A DNA stretch of 23,231 nt, from the NCBI GenBank assembly GCA_017964325.1, contig JAGCSE010000285.1, positions 1 to 23,231 on the forward strand, given 5' to 3'. Numbering within the stretch: position 1 is the first letter of the stretch; every line of letters starts with the position of its first letter. The translations under genes were made by a program, and so were the position numbers. This DNA is from Victivallales bacterium (lineage in GTDB: Bacteria > Verrucomicrobiota > Lentisphaeria > Oligosphaerales > Oligosphaeraceae). The notes below the pieces were generated by a model that had not been told where the DNA came from, made no database searches, and saw only the letters and a list, made by a program, of their open reading frames with translations. Shown piece after piece: positions 16,701-23,077 of the stretch.

Positions 16701-18221
16701 AGAATCAGCGCCTCCTTCTTCGACAATCTCAAAGCCATCGGCAAAAACGTCGTCAAACGCGACTTCAGAGGACCGCTTGCAGATTTGGACAAATCAAACG
16801 CCCATCATATTTACATCGCGTATGTTACACCGCCTTTACCTTTCGGCGCACATCAGCGGATCGCCTTCCCAGGTATCCAGCCGCCACCACCTAACGCCAC
16901 GGAACCATCCTTCCAGACTATCATCAACCCCGCCTCGCCCAACCATCTGCTGACAGTCATGATCGCCTACACGTACGAAGCTTCTGAACGTGGCATCAAA
17001 CTGCTTGAAGACACCGCCCTCAATCTCCACGACCTCTATGTGAAAGAAGCAAATATGCCTCGCTTCCTTATCCTTACAGATAAGGAGAACGTAAATGTCA
17101 TGCAGAACTACGTCATGGACAAGGCGGCTCGCGGCTACGCATACGTCGGCGACGATGTCCGCACGACGCTTGATCAACGCGAGTTCATCTGGCCTGGAAC
17201 CAATCAGTACAGCGTCGCCTGGAAATCGCTTCACGCCGTCTTTCTGGATGTCAAACGCGAACTGACGGACGATGAAAAATCCCTCTTGATAACATGGATA
17301 AATCAAAACATAAACATCGTCATTTCAAGATCATGCTACGAGAAGAACCGTGAACATTTCAAAACGCACTACTCCGCCGCCACGTTCACGCCAATCGGCG
17401 ATTTCTCACAGCCGTTGACTTCAGAACTCGACTCACCCATCCCGCTTCGTATGCTCGGCTCCGCCAATCTGGACGCAGTCAAGACTTTCTATCCGAAATA
17501 CATTGACCATAACGGAACAAAAGTCTTTGCAATCGAGCCAGACAACACCCATGCGCCGATCCAAGGCACTGGCGTGGCGTTCGATGCGCAGAACCGCCCT
17601 GTCATCGTCAAATGGTTCCCCAACGAAACCAATCACGGCGCCGTGTTCCTACTCGGTTACGATCTCGGCGATGTCGCGACCGTGCATTGGCGTGTGACAC
17701 ATTCCGGCAAGACGCATCCCATCTACGACCGCGACACGGCGTGCGGCCTCGAACGCCCCACGCTCGCCGCGCTCAACGCCGCCCTCTTCCATCCGTCCCT
17801 AAACACAAATCCACAGAATCGACTGTATGTCCAACTCATTCCTGTTTCGATACTTGTGGATCAAGACCATCCCGTCCCGACGTTGCAGATCAAAGTGACA
17901 GACCAAAACGGCAATCCGCCGTCGCGAATCCAAATCAACGTCCGCACACGTCTGCGTGTTGACAATTCCTCCAAGCCGTCTTCCCCCTACTTCCGCCTCA
18001 AGGCTTCTGCGCCAGGCATTTACGATATCACCTTCGTTCCACAGACCGATATGGAAGCGAATCCATCTCTAGAATACGCTCAAATCCCCTACCTGCCATA
18101 CACAAACAATTACAAGATCAGCAAGATTCTGTCCGTTCAATTGAAAGTCTTTGCGGAAGATGCCAATGGTTCGCCTTTTGTTCCTGAAGACACGGCTTGC
18201 AGTTTCATTTTAAAGGAGTAA
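13734..18221 (+). CDS. Giant secreted clan GH-A-like glycoside hydrolase with multiple accessory domains
   Basis: A 1495-residue exported protein with signal peptide MKLTSILLLLPMSLFCA (start at 13734 or the in-frame ATG at 13740; no SD). Visible layout: a carbohydrate-binding-type beta-sandwich (20-168, ending GAFLVDDVRF); a helical linker (177-245); a second beta-sandwich (about 296-450); a helical stretch (453-500); a beta-rich region (about 530-640); then a barrel-like region from NGQPSFFRTAIY (661-672). Asn767-Glu768 in VGNEVELDSWG fits the clan GH-A acid/base and Glu865 in IAITEWNG the nucleophile. The C-terminus has a GATase-like region (about 1055-1352) and an Ig-like domain (about 1365-1436). 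The barrel before NE is short for GH2 or GH5, so the family is uncertain. Second gene of the operon. Confidence 0.7.
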   Translation: MNMKLTSILLLLPMSLFCAVWQFDIDRLGNAKSAELFTPGADGTDAAILLKYDKGPWSRFNWPRFRPVVGNKSLQFKVRRQDGDLPDTVQIRVLTNDGIEWHSVQPIPITTEWQTVTATVETFQYFRGGDPEKLPKLSFDSVIQFQILPGSNGKGGGAFLVDDVRFLPNGPIYTHDKSEWKVKKDAVTIEYERLADLWNRLNVELNRLNANKLQVQRWITVLSEIKKVWAEDKAKAMELLDATDRPWLESITAASVKNMPSTVTFPMKEEFQQELSKLGDNKPSLITDFPSDIPLGNRILYSAVQQDAPQKLTEDGVTFVRQHVVFTDSQDDQTVFLRITIPATAYNNDNCLNLENLVVKAKIRCNAKGLNEKLPLMLRLVSKHPENLESFIDIDAVPAPTAEWQELSFTVSKPHRTARPLPQNVIAFDFRMQNIAGQADDFNLDVQPIYYTQRPTLERLSETYLAKRKELLLKARMALLKERTRLLAIEESLRATPELRNTYLASFTQPVEPLPRRQNFPKVKALTKPEVSLNPHVFKTNTAIVKNKFLLMLTLDSDVKADRFHAYLLSNNPSRPIFAYSIPKEPNKLAKMDISLSIPLWSPFIPNTFPLLLFAFDGKQIVASDSRDIGFRTTQILQNGTNTLLRHVGNRNRPDWFYAYNGQPSFFRTAIYSQVENSLEQCPTETVRLLQNLWVEGQRNYGMPKNALHWQNSEQYGIARLSSFAPSYKSLRDFSDIDSLLRKYSFDLEQIIPLSSRANSFVHQVGNEVELDSWGASINAAFPGTAFQPLDVIAQQLIDNHCDTAPIMYVRAGSFNKVEPLPHEDISGINQYTGRYSGRMDEAVRDLSELAAEATLANRPIAITEWNGPKYSWATGGIGGITTRGAAYYLEKYWRAMIDTPGIVGSAEFTLNWVIAPFEDLTNQSREEAFKNRLKHSSFGGGHTSDHVPLLNADVVVPDDCFRSMQAFHSPLYVMAKKPGDIIVSGDISRISASFFDNLKAIGKNVVKRDFRGPLADLDKSNAHHIYIAYVTPPLPFGAHQRIAFPGIQPPPPNATEPSFQTIINPASPNHLLTVMIAYTYEASERGIKLLEDTALNLHDLYVKEANMPRFLILTDKENVNVMQNYVMDKAARGYAYVGDDVRTTLDQREFIWPGTNQYSVAWKSLHAVFLDVKRELTDDEKSLLITWINQNINIVISRSCYEKNREHFKTHYSAATFTPIGDFSQPLTSELDSPIPLRMLGSANLDAVKTFYPKYIDHNGTKVFAIEPDNTHAPIQGTGVAFDAQNRPVIVKWFPNETNHGAVFLLGYDLGDVATVHWRVTHSGKTHPIYDRDTACGLERPTLAALNAALFHPSLNTNPQNRLYVQLIPVSILVDQDHPVPTLQIKVTDQNGNPPSRIQINVRTRLRVDNSSKPSSPYFRLKASAPGIYDITFVPQTDMEANPSLEYAQIPYLPYTNNYKISKILSVQLKVFAEDANGSPFVPEDTACSFILKE

Positions 18222-18357
18222 ATTAAAAAAAGTAAGTGAGAGAGAAAATTTTTTAGGAAAAATTAGAAAATAGACAATTTTCCCCATATTGGTTTGGTGA
18301 AAACGGAAAACATGAGAAAGTAAACGAACTCCCCAACCCAACAAAAAGGAGAAAAAC
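18222..18357. other. AT-rich spacer before the Pro/Val-rich gene
   Basis: These 136 bp are A/T-rich with a weak inverted repeat (GGAAAA 18257-18262 / TTTTCC 18278-18283). It has no run of T after the stem, so I do not call a terminator. The spacer ends with AAGGAG at 18346-18351, 6 nt before the next ATG. Confidence 0.4.
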
Positions 18358-18864
18358 ATGAAGAACACACGCAACACCATCATCGGTCTCGCCATTGCCG
18401 CATTTTTGCTGACTGGTTACAACCTTCACGCCCATCATCATCGCGGCTATTACCATCACAGCGGCCTCTACACAGTACTCGATATCGTAAACACCCTCGC
18501 CAACGTCGCTGAAGCCGTCAAGCCACCAGCCCCAGTCGTCGTCAATCCCGCGCCAGCCATCGTCACCCAACCAACGGTTGTCGCCCCCGCGCCTGTTGTT
18601 ACACAACCTGTTGTTGTCACGCAACCTGCGCCAGTCATCCAGCAGCCCGTCGTCGTAACGGAACCTGCGCCAGTAGTTGTAACACCTACAGCACCCGTTG
18701 TCACGCAGCCCGTCATCGTCACGCAACCCGCACCAGTGGTTGTCACGCCGCCTCCGGCCCCTGTCATCGTGGCGCCGCCGCGCCCGGTCGTCCCACACTA
18801 CTACCATCATCCCGGCCCTGGTCCGCGCATCCACTATGGTCCTGGCCCCATCCGCCGCTGGTAA
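18358..18864 (+). CDS. Small secreted Pro/Val/Thr-repeat protein with His/Tyr-rich ends
   Basis: A 168-residue protein of unknown function. Residues 1-25 are a signal peptide (basic MKNTRN, hydrophobic core GLAIAAFLL, ...NLHA). A His-rich patch HHHRGYYHH (26-34) and a short amphipathic segment (38-55) follow. Residues 56-145 are an imperfect array of units such as PAPVVVT and QPVVVTQ, without Cys or charge except one Glu. The tail HYYHHPGPGPRIHYGPGP (147-164) is again His/Tyr/Gly/Pro-rich. An extended, rigid periplasmic or surface spacer is likely, and the His patches could bind metal. A strong AAGGAG SD (18346-18351) suggests efficient translation, in contrast to the two giant genes upstream. 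Confidence 0.75.
   Translation: MKNTRNTIIGLAIAAFLLTGYNLHAHHHRGYYHHSGLYTVLDIVNTLANVAEAVKPPAPVVVNPAPAIVTQPTVVAPAPVVTQPVVVTQPAPVIQQPVVVTEPAPVVVTPTAPVVTQPVIVTQPAPVVVTPPPAPVIVAPPRPVVPHYYHHPGPGPRIHYGPGPIRRW
18523..18792 (+). repeat. In-gene degenerate repeat encoding the Pro/Val array
   Basis: About 270 bp of imperfect direct repeats built from units like GTTGTCACGCAACC and CCTGCGCCAGT encode the PAPVVV/TQPVVV array. The nucleotide similarity between units suggests recent expansion by slippage or recombination. Confidence 0.6.
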
Positions 18865-18904
18865 ATTGACACAAAAAAAATAATATAACCGCATTTTTGA
18901 TTTT

Positions 18905-19056
18905 TATGAAATGCTCTATTCCCCAAGAGGGTAGTTTACGAAAGCCACGAAGCGGCAACGCACGGAGTGCGCAACCACGCATAACCGACATCCCCTCAAC
19001 ATGCTCAACAAAAAAGGCAATTTTACCTACCCTCTAGTGGAACAGAGCATTATGAA
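18905..19056. mobile_element. MITE-like element: imperfect 28-bp terminal inverted repeats with TATGAA flanks
   Basis: Left terminus 18911-18938 (begins ATGCTCTATTCC) and right terminus 19023-19050 (ends GGAACAGAGCAT) are inverted copies matching at 23 of 28 positions. The 6-mer TATGAA stands directly outside both, at 18905-18910 and 19051-19056, as a target-site duplication would. The 84-bp interior holds no ORF, only a small hairpin CGCAC-GGA-GTGCG (18959-18971). The total size of 140 bp plus TSD suits a miniature inverted-repeat element moved in trans. A structured REP-like repeat is the alternative. Confidence 0.5.
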
Positions 19057-19078
19057 AAGACATTTCCTGTTCCGTGAC

Positions 19079-19118
19079 GACGGCGTAAGCCGTCCCGCGA
19101 AAGTGGGATGCCTACGCC
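19079..19118. repeat. Nested hairpins in the 3'-3' intergenic region
   Basis: GACGGC-GTAA-GCCGTC (19079-19094) is a perfect 6-bp hairpin. It overlaps an alternative outer stem GGCGTA (19082-19087)/TACGCC (19113-19118) that encloses CCCGC-GAAA-GTGGG (19095-19108), a stem with one G-T pair and a GNRA-type tetraloop. The two folds are mutually exclusive in part. It lies between convergent genes, so transcript-end structure or a REP-like repeat is possible; no T-run follows. Confidence 0.45.
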
Positions 19119-19144
19119 ACACCCAATCTCACCACACCATATAA

Positions 19145-19163
19145 CAAGGCCGAAACGACCTTG
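19145..19163. terminator. Candidate hairpin at the Rpn 3' end
   Basis: CAAGG...CCTTG (19145-19149/19159-19163) encloses CG-AAA-CG, giving an 8-bp stem with one C-A mismatch. It lies 31 bp beyond the stop of the Rpn-type gene. No T-tract follows, so termination is only a guess. Confidence 0.25.
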
Positions 19164-19193
19164 CTACAATGAGTTCCAAATAACAGATTCATT

Positions 19194-20258
19194 TCAAACC
19201 ATCGCCTTTTTCACCTGCCTCATGGCCTCACGACGTGACAGTTGAAACTGTTTCTGCAGATGTCCAACTATCTCTTCAAAAGCAATATTCATCTCCCGCA
19301 AAGATGCGATCATTGCATCAATTCCCTTTTGAATTCCCTGCCTGATACCATTTTTCTCTCCAATTTTTATTCCCTCCGCCTTTCCTATCTCTCTTCCTTC
19401 CTTCACCCCTATCTCTCTGCCTGCCTTCACCCCTATCTTCTCCCCTTTCTTCACCCATTTCTTCTCGCTTTTCTTCTCCCCCTCTTTCATCCAAAATTCC
19501 TTTGCATTGCACATATTCACATGCTCCTCTATTTCTTGCACTTCCATTCCTAAATTGGTGTATTCATTGATAATGCCCACAGTCCGTGGCGACAAATCCC
19601 CCACCTTCTTGCTCCTCCCAAACTTCCGCCACAGCTTCTTCGGATTGTCCGCATAGACTATGGCATTGGCGACCACGCCGATATCCGAATAAAAGGAGTC
19701 CATATTATACCGACTGATCTCCTCGACTGTCAGCACATTCATCTGGACATCGTTCATACGTCTTGCAATAGGCCCCTTCGGCCGTTGCTGCAACTGGCTG
19801 AGGCGGGTCGCACCAGGCCACTTGCCTGGCAACATATACAACACGACATCAAGCATTCCCGGAAGCGGCTGCATCCCCTTCTTTCTGGCAACACACCGTT
19901 TCATTGCCCACGACATTGCATGATCCTCGTACTGCCAGATTCGCAGCGGCATGAAACGCGACCGTTTGCTCTGTCCTTCGATGCCAAGCAGAATTTCCTT
20001 CTTCTTACCATCCTCCTCCATTGTAATCACCTTCAGGATATCACGCACACGCTGACGGTACACAGTCGTCTTCACTCCACCGCCCTCGCGAGGCACGGGA
20101 TGCTTGAGAGGCGTCGTCATGATCTGAACGGTATCCAACTCCCGCAGCTCATTTGGCTTGACAACGAAATGCTGTCTCCTGAACGCCAGATTGATGACAT
20201 CCGCGAACACCAGAGCATCCGCCAGAAAGTCCCTCAATGACAAGTCTTTGTCCGCCAT
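19194..20258 (-). CDS. Rpn-family recombination-promoting nuclease (PD-(D/E)XK)
   Basis: A 354-residue member of the Rpn/'putative transposase' PDDEXK_2 group. Members tested in E. coli are Ca2+-stimulated DNA endonucleases that promote RecA-independent recombination; in many genomes they are multicopy. Visible marks: Asp73 in the RDILKV strand, Glu94 and Gln96 in LLGIEGQSK (the (D/E)-x-Q variant of the active site), and the MPLRIWQYEDHAMSW helix (103-117). The C-terminus (about 255-320) is a charged Gly-periodic repeat (KKGEKIGVKAGREIGVKEG...), seen in many family members. GGAGG (20265-20269) is 6 nt before the ATG and a TATAAT (20282-20287, minus strand) could be the -10. No terminal inverted repeats bracket the gene, so it is not called an IS. 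Confidence 0.85.
   Translation of the reverse strand: MADKDLSLRDFLADALVFADVINLAFRRQHFVVKPNELRELDTVQIMTTPLKHPVPREGGGVKTTVYRQRVRDILKVITMEEDGKKKEILLGIEGQSKRSRFMPLRIWQYEDHAMSWAMKRCVARKKGMQPLPGMLDVVLYMLPGKWPGATRLSQLQQRPKGPIARRMNDVQMNVLTVEEISRYNMDSFYSDIGVVANAIVYADNPKKLWRKFGRSKKVGDLSPRTVGIINEYTNLGMEVQEIEEHVNMCNAKEFWMKEGEKKSEKKWVKKGEKIGVKAGREIGVKEGREIGKAEGIKIGEKNGIRQGIQKGIDAMIASLREMNIAFEEIVGHLQKQFQLSRREAMRQVKKAMV
19370..19470 (-). repeat. Degenerate 12-bp tandem repeat encoding the Gly-periodic tail
   Basis: The plus strand shows repeated CTTCACCCCTATCT-type units, which read on the minus strand as (K/R)-E/K-G-x-x-I-G every 4-8 codons. The boundaries are approximate. Confidence 0.4.
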
Positions 20259-20330
20259 CCTGTTCCTCCAATAATCTGCTCATTATATAAAATAGTTTAA
20301 TTTGACATTAAATCAATAAATTTTATGTAA

Positions 20331-20351
20331 AAAATGTTTTTTCGACATTTT
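20331..20351. promoter_or_regulatory. Inverted repeat AAAATGT-N7-ACATTTT
   Basis: Perfect 7-bp arms (20331-20337 and 20345-20351) with a 7-nt centre lie about 75 bp upstream of the Rpn-type start. Operator-like in size, but base composition makes chance occurrence likely. Confidence 0.25.
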
Positions 20352-20415
20352 CTATACAATACACCTCAATTTCAAAAATAAAAGCAATTAATAGAATATT
20401 TTTGCTTTTTATTTT

Positions 20416-20466
20416 AATCATAACAAATCATATAGAATCATCAAAAGTCATGCAAAATCATCAAGA
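20416..20466. repeat. 10-bp phased array of AATCAT hexamers
   Basis: AATCAT begins at 20416, 20426, 20436 and 20456, with AGTCAT at 20446: five units at exactly one helical turn. The intervening 4 nt vary. All copies face the same side of the helix, as in cooperative binding arrays or phased bent DNA. The array is 158 bp from the Rpn-type start and 230 bp from the XRE-cupin start. Confidence 0.55.
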
Positions 20467-20682
20467 TTACAAGATATTATATCGTATGTTTCCAATCAAG
20501 ATAAATGTTTGATTCTCATCACTATTTCTATATGAATCAACATTATTATTCAATTAATGCATTTTTTATCATTTTCATCCTCTAATATCATCACCAACAT
20601 AAGTGCAATTTTCCATAACCATATTATATTATAAGTTGTATTGTTATCTTGATTACCGCAATGCCCTCACAGGCAGACACGC

Positions 20683-20687
20683 AAGGA
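20683..20687 (+). promoter_or_regulatory. Shine-Dalgarno AAGGA deciding the XRE-cupin start
   Basis: AAGGA lies 8 nt upstream of the ATG at 20696, whereas the longer reading from 20603 has no SD. The helix-turn-helix domain begins only a few residues after the later Met. Confidence 0.6.
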
Positions 20688-20695
20688 CCCCCGCC

Positions 20696-21262
20696 ATGCC
20701 AAACAATCCAGCCCAAATCGCCGCACGCATCCGCGAACTCCGCGACATTCTCGAATATTCCTCCGTTGACGTCGCGGCGAAACTCAACATATCCGAAAAG
20801 GACTATCTGGACTTCGAAAACAACGTGAAATCCATTCCGATCAGCACGCTCTACGAGCTGGCCGATCTTTTCAATGTCGATTTCACCGTCCTTCTCACCG
20901 GTGAAGATCCAAAAATGGGAGATTACACCCTTGTCCGTGCAGGGCAAGGGGTTGACGTAGATCGCTACCCAGGCTACAGCTTCCAGTCGCTCGCCTACAA
21001 CTTCAAGGGACGCATCATGGAGCCCTTGTACGTCTGTCTTGAACCGCATGAAGACGAAGCGCACGAAGCCAGCCTTGTCGCCCACGGCGGACAGGAGTTC
21101 AATCTCGTGCTCGAAGGCACCGTCAAGGTCGTTCTCGGCAAGCATGAATTCATCCTCAACGCCGGCGATTCGCTCTATTTCGACCCGCGCATTCCCCACG
21201 GCCAGCGTGCCGTCGGCGGCCCCGCGAAATTCGTCACCATCATTTCAAAAGATACGAAATAA
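20696..21262 (+). CDS. XRE-family regulator with C-terminal cupin sensor domain
   Basis: A 188-residue cytoplasmic regulator. Residues 7-68 are an XRE/Cro-type helix-turn-helix (IAARIRELRDIL, VDVAAKLNISEKDYLDFEN, STLYELADLFNVDFTVLLTG). Residues about 105-186 are a cupin barrel with the metal-type pattern HGGQEFNLVLEG (His130, Glu134) and GDSLYFDPRIPHGQ (His168). Such proteins usually sense a small carboxylate or amine and control the adjacent catabolic gene. Here an acyl-CoA synthetase starts 52 bp downstream, a pairing seen in many anaerobes, so the ligand may be that enzyme's substrate or product (inference). The long AT-rich upstream region with phased repeats is the likely control area. 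Confidence 0.88.
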   Translation: MPNNPAQIAARIRELRDILEYSSVDVAAKLNISEKDYLDFENNVKSIPISTLYELADLFNVDFTVLLTGEDPKMGDYTLVRAGQGVDVDRYPGYSFQSLAYNFKGRIMEPLYVCLEPHEDEAHEASLVAHGGQEFNLVLEGTVKVVLGKHEFILNAGDSLYFDPRIPHGQRAVGGPAKFVTIISKDTK

Positions 21263-21314
21263 AGCGAACCGCGCCGCCTGCGTCATCCACTTTTTTTGAC
21301 ATTAGTATTTCATT

Positions 21315-23000
21315 ATGAGCATCTTAGATAAAATACTCCCGCGTCAGGATTTCAATTCATACGAAGATTTCAAGCAGAACTACAAGGTCATCATCCCCAA
21401 AGGCTTCAATTTCGGTTACGACTGCATCGACGCATGGGCGGCCGAACAGGATGACAAGCCCGCCCTCGCCTGGACAAATGACGAATCGGACGTTGTCAAA
21501 GTCTTCTCATTCGGTGACTTGAAGCGCATGTCCAACCAGGCGGCCAATTTCTTCAAATCACAGGGCATCCACAAAGGCGACACCGTCATGCTCATCCTCA
21601 AGCAGCGCGTCGAAGTCTGGGTCTGCATGATCGCCCTCCACAAAATCGGCGCCATCGTCATTCCAGCCACCTACCTGCTGACGGCGAAGGACATCATCTA
21701 TCGTGCGCAAGCCGCTGACATCAAGATGATTGTCACCATCGACGATCCGATCATCACAGGGCATGTCATCGAAGCCATGCCCGGCTGCCCATCCGTCCAA
21801 AAACTGGCAGCCGTCGGAAATCGTATCCCCGATGGATGGCTGAACTACCGCACGGAAGTTGCCAAATGCTCCAACGAATGGCAGAAGCCCACGGGAGCCG
21901 ACTACGCAGGCGAACACGACACAATGCTCATGTATTTCACCTCCGGCACGGCAAGCCATCCGAAGATGGTCATCCATGACTACACGCTTCCCATCGGCCA
22001 TATCACCACCGCCAAATACTGGCAGCGCGTGGAGGAAGGCACACGACATCTGACGTCCTCCGACTCCGGCTGGGCGAAATTCGCCTGGGGAAAAATCTAC
22101 GGCCAATGGATGTGCGGTGCTGTCATCGCCGCATACGACGAAGAAGGCAATTTCGAAGCGGCAAAGCTCCTCCGCGCCATGGACAGGCTGCAGATCACAA
22201 CATTCAGCACCCCGCCGACCATCTACCGATTCCTAATTAAGGAAGATCTCTCGCAATTCGATTTCTCCCGTTTGAAGCAGTGCTCCATCGCTGGCGAACC
22301 GTTGAATCCAGAAGTTTACAATCAATGGATGAAAATCACGGGACTACCGCTTGTCGAAGGCTTCGGACAGACGGAAACCTCCGTCCTCATCGCCAATTTC
22401 CAGCCGTGGATCCCCATCAAGCCCGGCTCCACAGGCAAATTCTCGCCGATATTTGATTTGCAGCTGCTTGACGACGACGGCAAGCCCTGCGAAGACGGCG
22501 TACCAGGCAACATCGTCATCAAGAACGCCGTCGCCCAACGCCCCGTCGGACTTTTCCGCGAATACTACCGCGCACCGGACGCCATGGCCAAATCTTGGAA
22601 GAACGGCGACTACTACACGGGCGACATGGCATGGCGCGACTCCGACGGATACATCTGGTTCGTCGGCCGCAACGACGACGTCATCAAATGCTCCGGCTAC
22701 CGCATCTCGCCTTTTGAGGTCGAATCCGCCCTCATGGAGCATCCGTGCGTGCTGGAATGCGCCGTCACCGCCGCCCCCGATCCGATCCGAGGACAAGTCG
22801 TCAAGGCGACCGTCGTGCTCGCCAAGCAGCGCGGCTATGTCGCCAGCCCCGAATTGGCGAAAGAATTGCAGAACCACGTCAAGAAGACGACGGCCCCATA
22901 TAAGTATCCGCGAATCGTCGAATTCGTCGATGAACTACCCAAGTCCATTTCCGGTAAAATCCAGCGTGGAAAAATCCGCGAAAACGACAGCAAGGCATGA
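21315..23000 (+). CDS. AMP-dependent acyl-CoA synthetase/ligase (ANL superfamily)
   Basis: A 561-residue adenylate-forming ligase of the acetyl-/medium-chain acyl-CoA synthetase type: carboxylate + ATP + CoA gives acyl-CoA + AMP + PPi. Core motifs: P-loop YFTSGTASHPKMV (207-219, Lys217), VEGFGQTETS (347-356), GDYYTGDMAWRDSDGY (431-446), the hinge/A8 region GRNDDVIKCSGYRISPFEVE (451-470) and the catalytic Lys548 in SISGKIQRGKI. Length and motif spacing are normal. It is preceded by the XRE-cupin regulator, probably in one transcript. No SD is visible before the ATG at 21315, which follows an AT-rich TTTTTTTGACATTAG stretch. The acyl substrate cannot be read from sequence; short or branched-chain or aromatic acids are possible. 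Confidence 0.92.
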   Translation: MSILDKILPRQDFNSYEDFKQNYKVIIPKGFNFGYDCIDAWAAEQDDKPALAWTNDESDVVKVFSFGDLKRMSNQAANFFKSQGIHKGDTVMLILKQRVEVWVCMIALHKIGAIVIPATYLLTAKDIIYRAQAADIKMIVTIDDPIITGHVIEAMPGCPSVQKLAAVGNRIPDGWLNYRTEVAKCSNEWQKPTGADYAGEHDTMLMYFTSGTASHPKMVIHDYTLPIGHITTAKYWQRVEEGTRHLTSSDSGWAKFAWGKIYGQWMCGAVIAAYDEEGNFEAAKLLRAMDRLQITTFSTPPTIYRFLIKEDLSQFDFSRLKQCSIAGEPLNPEVYNQWMKITGLPLVEGFGQTETSVLIANFQPWIPIKPGSTGKFSPIFDLQLLDDDGKPCEDGVPGNIVIKNAVAQRPVGLFREYYRAPDAMAKSWKNGDYYTGDMAWRDSDGYIWFVGRNDDVIKCSGYRISPFEVESALMEHPCVLECAVTAAPDPIRGQVVKATVVLAKQRGYVASPELAKELQNHVKKTTAPYKYPRIVEFVDELPKSISGKIQRGKIRENDSKA

Positions 23001-23077
23001 ACTTTGGCAGAAAAAATTCCGCTGTTTTCTTGCAAAATGCAAATGATGAATTAATGTAAAATTGTTTTTCCAACGTT
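23001..23077 (+). other. tRNA leader region
   Basis: These 77 bp contain a weak hairpin after the synthetase stop (GCAGAAAA/TTTTCTTGC, 23007-23033, one bulge), a TTGCAA at 23030-23035 and a TAAAAT at 23057-23062. The TAAAAT could serve as -10 for the tRNA genes, although its spacing to TTGCAA is 21 bp. Confidence 0.3.

Larger units (their letters stand above)
18865..19193. other. Gene-free convergent region (329 bp)
   Basis: Between the ends of the Pro/Val gene (plus) and the Rpn-type gene (minus) there is no plausible ORF. The stretch contains the MITE-like element, the nested hairpins and the CAAGG hairpin described separately. An A-run (18872-18880) follows the Pro/Val stop without a stem. 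Confidence 0.5.
20259..20695. other. AT-rich divergent intergenic region (437 bp)
   Basis: This long, very AT-rich stretch separates the Rpn-type gene (minus) from the XRE-cupin gene (plus). It holds the Rpn SD and candidate -10, a TTGACA at 20302-20307 with a weak TATGTA 16 bp on, an inverted repeat AAAATGT/ACATTTT (20331-20351), the 10-bp phased AATCAT array (20416-20461), and TATTATATTATAAG (20622-20635), which could supply a -10 for the XRE-cupin gene. No RNA gene was recognised. The reading frame is open from 20603, but the protein before residue 32 does not look natural. Confidence 0.45.

Noticed and set aside
18885..18908. Rho-independent terminator after the Pro/Val gene
   Set aside because: A/T-rich sequence without a GC stem.
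19194..20258. Insertion sequence around the 'putative transposase' gene
   Set aside because: The protein is a PDDEXK Rpn nuclease rather than a DDE transposase, and no inverted repeats bracket the gene; the nearby MITE-like unit is self-contained.
20411..20470. CRISPR-like regular spacing of repeats
   Set aside because: The repeat core is only 6 bp and the period 10 bp, and no cas genes are present. A phased binding array fits better.
20603..20695. 31-residue N-terminal extension of the XRE-cupin protein
   Set aside because: AT-rich, membrane-like and unrelated to the HTH; the SD at 20683-20687 supports the later start.
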